Shown piece after piece: positions 40,095 through 47,000 of a stretch of 64,000 bases of DNA. The DNA is from Glycomyces artemisiae (lineage in GTDB: Bacteria > Actinomycetota > Actinomycetes > Mycobacteriales > Micromonosporaceae). The stretch's first letter is position 1, and every line of letters begins with the position of its first letter. Location of the stretch: contig NZ_PVTJ01000004.1 of NCBI RefSeq assembly GCF_003002955.1, positions 427,897-491,896 on the forward strand, given 5' to 3'. Made by a program: the position numbers and the translations under genes. Under the pieces are notes generated by a model. It was given only the letters and a program-made list of their open reading frames with translations, had not been told where the DNA came from and did no database searches.

Positions 40095-40958
40095 ATGGCG
40101 GCACTCGGCGTCCCCTTCGACGCGTACGAGCCCGGCGGCGCGCTGCACCTGGCGCACTCGCCGTGCCCGAACGACACGTTCATCTACCACGCGTGGACCT
40201 CCGGCCTCATCGACGGCGCCCCGGCGACCCGCCTGACGTTCGCCGACATCGACGTCACCAACTCCGCTTGCGCGCGAGGCGAGTTCGACGTCGCGAAGGT
40301 CTCGTACGCGGCCCTGCCGCACCTCGGCCCCGAATGGCGGCTGCTGCCCGCGGGCGGCGCGCTCGGGCGCGGATGCGGGCCGCTGGTGCTCACCGGCCCC
40401 GGCGGGCTCGCGGGCCTGGAAGGCAGGCGCATCGCTGTGCCCTCGGACCGCAGCACCGCGTTCCTCCTGTTCAACCTGTGGCTGCGCGACCTCGGCGGGC
40501 CCGGGGTGAGCGTGGAGGTCGTGCCGTTCGACCAGATCATGCCCGCGGTGCGCGACGGCCGCTTCGACGCCGGGCTGGTCATCCACGAGGCCCGGTTCAC
40601 GTACGGCGAGTACGGCCTCGACTGCCTGGTCGACCTCGGCGAGTGGTGGGAGGGCGCGACCGGCTGCCCGATCCCGCTCGGCGCGATCGTCGCGAAGTCG
40701 CATCTCGACACGGCGGCGGTCACCGACGCGATCCGCGCCTCCCTCGACTACGCGTGGGCGAACCCCGAGGCGAGCCGCGCTTATGTGGCCGAGCACGCGC
40801 AGGAGATGTCCGACGAGGTGTGCGCCAAGCACATCGAGCTGTACGTCAACGAGTTCTCCCGCGACCTCGGCGAGGAGGGCCGCGCCGCGGTCACACGGCT
40901 CCTCGGCGGCGCCGCGGAGCTCGGGCTCGTCCCCGAGCTCGGCATCGCGATCCCCTGA
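40095..40958 (+). CDS. mqnD: 1,4-dihydroxy-6-naphthoate synthase
   Basis: 287 residues, a periplasmic-binding-protein-like fold enzyme that converts cyclic dehypoxanthinyl futalosine to 1,4-dihydroxy-6-naphthoate. The substrate loop HLAHSPCPNDTFIYHAW near the N-terminus is diagnostic; DITNSAC-like (DIDVTNSACARGEFDVAKVS), CGPLVL and AVPSDRSTAFLL follow. GGGAG precedes the ATG, 2 bp after the mqnB stop, so both are one unit. In-frame sequence upstream of the ATG belongs to the mqnB shadow and is excluded. Confidence 0.95.
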   Translation: MAALGVPFDAYEPGGALHLAHSPCPNDTFIYHAWTSGLIDGAPATRLTFADIDVTNSACARGEFDVAKVSYAALPHLGPEWRLLPAGGALGRGCGPLVLTGPGGLAGLEGRRIAVPSDRSTAFLLFNLWLRDLGGPGVSVEVVPFDQIMPAVRDGRFDAGLVIHEARFTYGEYGLDCLVDLGEWWEGATGCPIPLGAIVAKSHLDTAAVTDAIRASLDYAWANPEASRAYVAEHAQEMSDEVCAKHIELYVNEFSRDLGEEGRAAVTRLLGGAAELGLVPELGIAIP

Positions 40959-41126
40959 CGAGCGCGCCGGCGAGCGCTCGGGCGCGCGATCCCCAAGGGC
41001 CCGGGCGGGTGTCGCGGTGCGTGGCGGTTCCCTCACCCGGGCGTTCCGGACCGTCCGGTTCATGCCACGCTAGGCTTGACGGAACTCAGCAGTAGCCGGC
41101 AAGAGAGAGAAGTTCGAGGTTCAGCG

Positions 41127-41528
41127 GTGCCCAGTGGTCGAGTGAAATGGTTCGACGCCGAGAAGGGATTCGGATTCGTCTCCCGCGACGACGGCGGCAA
41201 GGACGTCTTCGTGCACCGCGACGCGCTCCCCGAAGGCGTGGAGGAACTCGCCAAGGGGACCAAGGTCGAGTACAGCATCATCGACACGCGCCGCGGCGTC
41301 CAGGCGATGGGCCTCCATGTGCTCGCCGCCCCACAGGCGGCGGGTGCGGCCGCGGCCCCCGAGACGCCCCGGCGCTCCCCCGAGGAGCTCAACAGCCTCC
41401 TCCAGGACCTCATCGGCGTCCTCGAACAGCAGGTCATGCCGCCGCTCTCGCGCGGCAGGCGCCCCGACCGCAAGACCGGCGCGAAGATCGCCGAACTCCT
41501 CCGCGCCGTCGCCGCCGACCTCGAATAG
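41127..41528 (+). CDS. Cold-shock domain protein with C-terminal extension
   Basis: 133 residues from a GTG at 41127 with GAGG upstream, giving the canonical start PSGRVKWFDAEKGFGFVSRD. The cold-shock OB fold (2-68) has RNP1 KGFGFV and RNP2 DVFVH. Residues 70-133 are a linker and a helical extension (LNSLLQDLIGVLEQQVMPPL) found in one actinobacterial Csp type. It binds single-stranded RNA/DNA. TAGGCT at 41069-41074 could be the -10 box, implying a leader of about 45 nt, unlike the leaderless neighbours. Confidence 0.9.
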   Translation: MPSGRVKWFDAEKGFGFVSRDDGGKDVFVHRDALPEGVEELAKGTKVEYSIIDTRRGVQAMGLHVLAAPQAAGAAAAPETPRRSPEELNSLLQDLIGVLEQQVMPPLSRGRRPDRKTGAKIAELLRAVAADLE

Positions 41529-41787
41529 CCGCACGGGAACCGCGGCCGACCCCACGCGGCGGCCGCGGCGACCCGAACCTCCCGCCGTCCGAGTCCCTCG
41601 GCGGCGGCCCGGATTCCCCCCGCCCGACCCCGGCCACCCGGCGACCGCCCGCCGGTTCCCGCACTCCCGAGGACTTCTCGCGAACCCCGACATGTCGGAC
41701 CTCTCGGGCAGGGTTGTTGAACCGGGGGCCCATCAGTAGGGACATATCCGTTATGTCCGCAGAAAACGGTGCAGCTGTGAGGCGGGC
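41529..41787. other. Intergenic stretch before larE
   Basis: About 260 bp. It contains copy E of the intergenic element (41692-41731). The left half is a long Pro-codon-like GC run in all frames with no gene signals. The larE -10 box is at the right end. Confidence 0.5.
41692..41731 (+). repeat. Intergenic element, copy E
   Basis: ATGTCGGAC-N8-CAGGGT then TGTTGAACCGGGGGCCC, the same right half as copies F and H. It lies 70 bp before the larE start, in the same direction. Confidence 0.85.
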
Positions 41788-41800
41788 TAGTCTCTGAGGG
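41788..41800 (+). promoter_or_regulatory. Leaderless-type -10 box of larE
   Basis: TAGTCT (41788-41793), 7 nt, then the GTG at 41801. GAGGG just before the GTG is too close to act as a ribosome site. Confidence 0.5.
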
Positions 41801-42727
41801 GTGACCTCGGATCCCCAAGCGGCCCTTCCCGCAGCCAGCCTTGACGACGACGCCTCCCTCCCCGGACCCGCCGTCGGCAACGGCGCCGACCGCGGCGCCG
41901 GACAGGGTGTCGATGCACTGCTCGAACGGCTCGCCTCGCTGCCGTCGCTGATGGTGGCGTTCTCCGGCGGCGCCGACTCGGCGTTCCTGCTCGCGGCCGC
42001 GGTGCGGGCGCTCGGGCCGGAGCGGGTCGAGGCCGCGACGGCCGTGTCGCCGTCGCTGCCGGCGGCCGAACTCGACCGGGCGCGGGCCTTCGCCGAGGGC
42101 CTCGGGGTCGTCCACCATTCCCCCGCGACCGACGAGCTGTCGCGGGAGGGCTACCGCGCCAACGCGGGCGACCGCTGCTTCTTCTGCAAGACCGAGCTGA
42201 TGAGCGTCGTCGGCCCGCTCGCCGCGGCGCGCGGCGTCGCCGCCGTCGCGACCGGCACGAACGCCGACGACCTCGCGGCCGGGTTCCGGCCGGGCATCCG
42301 CGCCGCGGCCGGCGCCGGGGCGATCACGCCGCTGGCCGACGCCGGGCTCACGAAGGCCGAGATCCGCGCCGCGTCAAAGGCATGGGGTCTGTCGACGTGG
42401 GACAAGCCCGCGGCGGCCTGCCTGGCGAGCCGCATCGCGTACGGGGTCGAGGTCACGGCCGAAGGGCTGCGGCGGGTCGCCGAGGCCGAGGAGGCGCTGC
42501 GCGACGCGTTCGGAGCGGCCGCGATCCCGGTGCGGAACCTGCGGGTGCGCGACATGGGCGGCGGGACCGCGCGGGTGGAGATCGACGCCGAGCTGGTGGC
42601 CGCGGTCGCGGAGCGGCCGTCGCTGCTGAAGGCCGTGACCGGGTTCGCGGAGGTGCGGCTGGATTCACAGGGGTTCCGGTCGGGGGCGATGAACGAGCTG
42701 CTGCCGAATCCTGAGCGGTACCGCTGA
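41801..42727 (+). CDS. larE: ATP-dependent sacrificial sulfur transferase LarE-like
   Basis: 308 residues, an adenine-nucleotide alpha-hydrolase. The PP-loop is SGGADS (55-60). GDRCFFCKTEL (about 123-133) and the cysteine in KPAAACLASR (C207), equivalent to the sulfur-donating Cys of L. plantarum LarE, are present. LarE supplies sulfur for the nickel-pincer cofactor of lactate racemase and related enzymes; larB and larC are not nearby, so the true product pathway is open. About 40 disordered residues precede the domain. A gene-free structured region follows it. Confidence 0.88.
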   Translation: MTSDPQAALPAASLDDDASLPGPAVGNGADRGAGQGVDALLERLASLPSLMVAFSGGADSAFLLAAAVRALGPERVEAATAVSPSLPAAELDRARAFAEGLGVVHHSPATDELSREGYRANAGDRCFFCKTELMSVVGPLAAARGVAAVATGTNADDLAAGFRPGIRAAAGAGAITPLADAGLTKAEIRAASKAWGLSTWDKPAAACLASRIAYGVEVTAEGLRRVAEAEEALRDAFGAAAIPVRNLRVRDMGGGTARVEIDAELVAAVAERPSLLKAVTGFAEVRLDSQGFRSGAMNELLPNPERYR

Positions 42728-43141
42728 AACGGCCGATCACCGGGTGGTTATTTCGGGATATTCCCGAAATGTTCCGAACGATGGGCCCCCGGTTCAACAA
42801 CCCTCACCTAGGGGTGTGACAACTGGGGGCGTTGGGGTGCAACGTGATCGTTGTTCGGGATGGAGTGCGAGTACCCGGTGGGGCCGGCGGCGATCGTCAG
42901 TGGAGGATGAGTCCGATAGCCCCACCGGGTCCATAACCCCTCGGGAACCCCTCATTCCCCGAGGGGTTCACCGTGGGACATGAGACTGAACCGGGCCTGT
43001 GCCGAACCTGGCAATTCCCTGATACAGGGGTGTTCGGTTTATAACGGGCGGTGGTTCCTTTTCGGACATGAGGACGCTCCGATTGCGTTGACGGCGGTCC
43101 GCAGGTTCGGGGCGGCCGGGGCGGGCGTGTAGAACTGTCGG
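42728..43141. other. 414-bp gene-free region with three strong inverted repeats
   Basis: From left to right: ATTTCGGGA-TAT-TCCCGAAAT (42750-42770, 9-bp arms); copy F of the intergenic element (42783-42822); ACCCGGTGGGGC (42873-42884) with GCCCCACCGGGT (42919-42930), 12-bp arms and a 34-nt loop; AACCCCTCGGG (42935-42945) with CCCGAGGGGTT (42958-42968), 11-bp arms; and a degenerate element-like CCCTGATACAGGGGT (43018-43032). No ORF has coding character. It could encode a structured RNA. Confidence 0.6.
42783..42822 (-). repeat. Intergenic element, copy F
   Basis: On the minus strand TTGTCACAC-N8-GAGGGT then TGTTGAACCGGGGGCCC. It shares its right half with copy E, on the other side of larE and in the opposite orientation, so the two copies bracket larE as inverted repeats. 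Confidence 0.85.
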
Positions 43142-43600
43142 GTGGAGTTCTCCGGGTGCGTCAGCGTGTACCAGCCGGGCTGCTCGGCCGGGTGCGGGGC
43201 GCCGCTCGGGGCGGCGTGCGATCCGGGCGGGCCGTGCAATGCGTGCGCGGGGCCGTGCGGGGGCGCGACCGATCCGGGACCGTTCCATTCGATGGCGCTG
43301 GGGGCGTTGGGGTTCGGGCGGTTGACGCCGGAGCGGCTGGAGCGGGCGAGGACGCGGCGCCGGGAGGGGCCGCGGCGGTTCGGACTGCGGGCGATCGCGG
43401 TGTACCGGCGGTACCTGTCGCCGCGGGTGCAGGTGCAGTGCAGGTTCGTGCCGAGCTGCTCGGGCTACGGCTACCGGGCCGTGTCGCGGTACGGGCTGTG
43501 GACCGGCGGGCGGCTCGCCGCCGCCCGCATCCTGCGGTGCCGGCCGGGCGTGACCCGAGGCACCCGTGATCCGGTTCCCGGCCGCCGAGGCGCCCGTTAG
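43142..43600 (+). CDS. yidD: YidD-family membrane protein insertion factor with Cys-rich N-terminus
   Basis: 152 residues. The YidD/HlyA domain (about 83-135) is clear: AIAVYRRYLSPRVQVQ, CRFVPSCSGYGYRAV (C100, C106) and ILRCRPG (C133). YidD helps insert membrane proteins via YidC. The gene normally sits between rnpA and yidC; here it is an orphan. The GTG start gives an extra N-terminus with seven cysteines (C6, 14, 18, 26, 32, 35, 39) rich in Gly/Pro. If translation began at M51 this part would be lost, but no ribosome site supports that. TAGAAC lies 6 nt before the GTG, a fair leaderless context. Confidence 0.8.
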   Translation: MEFSGCVSVYQPGCSAGCGAPLGAACDPGGPCNACAGPCGGATDPGPFHSMALGALGFGRLTPERLERARTRRREGPRRFGLRAIAVYRRYLSPRVQVQCRFVPSCSGYGYRAVSRYGLWTGGRLAAARILRCRPGVTRGTRDPVPGRRGAR

Positions 43601-43610
43601 GATCCAGGTC
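43575..43610 (+). promoter_or_regulatory. Leaderless promoter of the 78-residue orphan gene
   Basis: TTCCCG (43575-43580), 17-bp spacer, TAGGAT (43598-43603), 7 nt, then ATG at 43611. The promoter overlaps the 3' end of the yidD gene. Confidence 0.55.
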
Positions 43611-43847
43611 ATGAGTGACTCGAACCTGGTGGGCCGCGAGCCCGACAACGCGCCCGCAACGACGGCCGGCAAGTCCCGCTCCCGCGAGGTCAAGCCCGGG
43701 CACCTGGAGGTCGGCGAGTTCACCTCCAGCGTGATCGGCGCGGCGTCGCCGTTCGGCACCTCCGCCTTCCCCGTGCCGGTCAAGTCCGTGCACTACGAGC
43801 ACACGCCTCCGGTGCCGACCCGCCACCTTGAGGACGAGCGCCACTAG
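43611..43847 (+). CDS. Small orphan protein of 78 residues
   Basis: The start ATG is set by the leaderless promoter. The protein is hydrophilic, without membrane segment or signal peptide (MSDSNLVGREPDNAPATT... EVKPGHLEVGEFTSSVIG ... VKSVHYEHTPPVPTRHLED). I do not recognise it. It is likely intrinsically disordered, with a possible short conserved core GHLEVGEFTSSVIGA. A good terminator follows, so it forms its own transcription unit, which argues that it is a real gene. Confidence 0.65.
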   Translation: MSDSNLVGREPDNAPATTAGKSRSREVKPGHLEVGEFTSSVIGAASPFGTSAFPVPVKSVHYEHTPPVPTRHLEDERH

Positions 43848-43864
43848 TCGCCTCCTGATTCGTT

Positions 43865-43895
43865 GCAGCCCTCCGCTTCTGCGGGGGGCTGCTTT
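43865..43895 (+). terminator. Intrinsic terminator of the 78-residue orphan gene
   Basis: GCAGCCCTCCGC (43865-43876), TTCT loop and GCGGGGGGCTGC (43881-43892) with one mismatch, then TTTG. It is 17 bp after the stop at 43847. Confidence 0.75.
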
Positions 43896-43934
43896 GCGTA
43901 TCGAGGAACGGCGATGCAATGGGCCGTCAGAATC

Positions 43935-43963
43935 TTGTAAGGAAATTGCAGAGGTGGTATGTT
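43935..43963 (+). promoter_or_regulatory. Promoter of the amylase/pullulanase gene
   Basis: TTGTAA (43935-43940), 17-bp spacer, TATGTT (43958-43963); the ATG is 67 nt further on, preceded by GGAGGATG. TTGTAAGGAAATTGCA in this region is AT-rich for the genome and could be part of a LacI-family (maltose-type) operator; that is inference. Confidence 0.55.
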
Positions 43964-44030
43964 CTTGCGCACACGGGGTGCGCCACCCGTCACCCGGCGC
44001 CCCCGACCAACCCCCGGAGGATGAAGCGCA

Positions 44031-47000
44031 ATGCCGCGTACCGCCCGAACCGCGGCGGGAGTGCTGGGCGCCGCCCTGGTACTCACCGCCTGCACCGGCC
44101 CCGGCGACCCGCCCGATGACGGCTCGTGGACCGACGAGCCCGCCGACTCGCAACTGGCCGCCCTCGCCCAGGCCCCTACCGACGAGGCCGAGCAGTTCTA
44201 CTTCGTCATGACCGACCGCTTCGCCGACGGCGACCCGTCCAACAACTCCGGCGGCATCGACGGCGGCGCGACGGAGACCGGCTACGACCCGACGAAGCGC
44301 ATGTTCTACCAGGGCGGCGACCTCGCCGGGGTCGAGCAGCGGCTCGACTACATCGAGGGCCTCGGCACCACCGCGATCTGGCTGACCCCCGTCGTCGTCA
44401 ACCAGCCCGTGCAGGTCTCCGAGACCTGGACCGGCGCCGGGTACCACGGCTACTGGGGCACCGACTTCACCGCCGTCGACCCGCACCTCGGCGACGACGC
44501 CGAACTCCAGAGCCTCATCGCCGCCGCCCACGAGCGGGGCATCGAGATCTACCTGGACGTCGTCGTCAACCACACCGCCGACGTGATCGAGTACGCGGAG
44601 GACGCGAACGGGTATGTCCCGACTGAGGATTCGCCTTACACGGATGCGGAAGGGCGACCCTTCGACGACGCGAACTACGCAACCTCAGGGGAGTTTCCCA
44701 CAGTCACGACTGAGGGAGCGCCTTACACGCCTGAGCTGGAGGCGGGCGAGGAGGACCTGAAGGCTCCTGACTGGCTCAATGATCCGACGATGTACCACAA
44801 CCGCGGCGACTCCACCTACACCGGCGAGTCCTCGACGTACGGCGACTTCTCCGGGCTCGACGACCTGTGGACCGAGCGGCCCGAGGTCGTGGACGGGTGG
44901 ATCGACGTCTACGCCGACTGGATCGCCGACTCCGGCGTCGACGGGTTCCGCCTCGACACCGCCAAGCACGTGAACCTGGAGTTCTGGCCCCAGTTCATGG
45001 CCGGGATCCGCGACGCCGCCGAAGCCGAGGGCATCGACTTCTTCGCGTTCGGCGAGGTCTACTCCGGCGATCCGAACTACACGAGCACCTACGTGCGCCA
45101 AGGCGACCTCGACGCAGTCCTGGACTTCGGGTTCCACGGCGCCGCAACCGGATTCGCGACCGGCGCCGCCGGGGCCGAGGGCCTCGCCGCGGTGTACGAG
45201 TCCGACGCGCTGTTCACCAGCGAAGGCACCGACGCGCTGTCGACGCCCACGTTCGTCTCCAACCACGACATCGGCCGCGTCGGCCGCACCATCGTCGAGA
45301 CCACCGACGAGGCGACCTGGACCCAGCGCGCGATCCTCGCCCAGCAGCTCATGTTCCTCACCCGCGGCCAGCCCGTCGTCTACTACGGCGACGAGCAGGG
45401 CTTCACCGGCTCGGGCGGCGACGACTACTCCCGGCAGACCATGTTCGCGTCCCAAGTGGACGAATACTTGGACGACGAGCTCATCGGGACCGACAACACG
45501 CACGCCGACGACAACTTCGACACCGGGCACCCGATCTACCAGGCCATCGCCGAACTCGGGCAGCTCCGCAAGGACCACCCGGCCCTCGCGAACGGCGCCC
45601 AGGTGACGCGGTCCTCCGAGGGCGGGGTGTTCTCCTTCTCGCGCATCGGCGCCGACGGCGTCGAGTACGTCGTGGCCGTCTCCAACTCGACCGAGGCGCA
45701 GACCGTCGACGTCGCGACCTACTCCGACGCGTTCTCCCCGGTGTACGGGGACGGCTCCATCGAGGCCGCCGACGGGGCCGCCGCGGTCACCGTCCCGCCG
45801 CTCTCGGCCGTCGTGTTCCGCGCCGACGACGCCGTGAGCACCGGGGACGCGCCCGCCGTGTCCCTCGCGGTCGCACCGGAATCGGCGACCACCGCGTACG
45901 TCACCGCCGAGGTCGCCGGCGATCCGCTCGCGCGGGTCGCGTTCGCCGCGTCCGTCGACGGCGGCGAGTGGACCTACGTCGGCACCTCCCCCGGGCCCGA
46001 CCACCGCGTCGCCTACGACCTGCAAGGGCTGCAAGGGGACCAGAGCGTCGAGTTCAAGGCCGTCGCCGTGGACCGCAGCGGCCGCAGCGCCTCCGCGAAG
46101 GCGACCACCGCCGTCGCCACCCCCGATCAGGCGAGCGGATCGCTGACCTGGGCGAACGTCCACTACAACGGCGACCCCGAGCAGTGGGGCCTGTACGTGT
46201 GGGGCGACGTCGCCGAGGAGTCGAGCACCGTGTGGCCCGACTCGAACCCGTTCTCCGGCACCGACTCCTACGGGTCGTTCGCCCCCGTCAAGCTCGCCGA
46301 CGACGCGAACGAGGTCGGGTTCCTCGTCATCGACGAGGACGGGGACAAGGACTACCCGGGCGACCGGGCCTTCGACCCGAGCGAGCATCCGGAGATCTGG
46401 CTCGATGCCGGCACCGGCGACATCGCGTACTCGCTCGCCGAGGCCAACGGGTACGTCACCGTCCACGCGCCCGCCCGTGCTCCTGAAGACAGCGGCGCCG
46501 ACTGGGGCCTGCACCTGTGGGGCGACGCGCTCGCCGAGGGCGTCGAGACCGCCTGGGACGCACCGAGGCCGCCCGACGGGACCGACGAGTGGGGCCGCTA
46601 CTGGCAGGTGCCCGTGGACGACGTCGACGCGCAGATGGGCCTCATCGTCCATGATGGAGACACGAAGCTCTACGGCTCCGACGTGCTCCTGACCCCCGCG
46701 GCGCTCGGCGAGACCTGGGTGACCGCGACCGGCGCCCACGACACGCGGGCCGCCGCCGACGGCAAGGCCGTCGTCCACTACCAGCGCCCCGCGGGCGACT
46801 ACGACGGCTGGACCCTCCACACCTGGGAGGGCGCCGCCGACCCCACCGACTGGAACGCCGGGCTCCAGCCCGCATACACCGACTCCTTCGGCGCCGTCTA
46901 CGAAGTCGACCTCGCCGAGGACGCCGAAGCGCTCTCCTACATCCTCCACGACGGCGACGAGAAGGACCTCCCCACCGACCAGCGGCTCGTGTTCGCCGAG

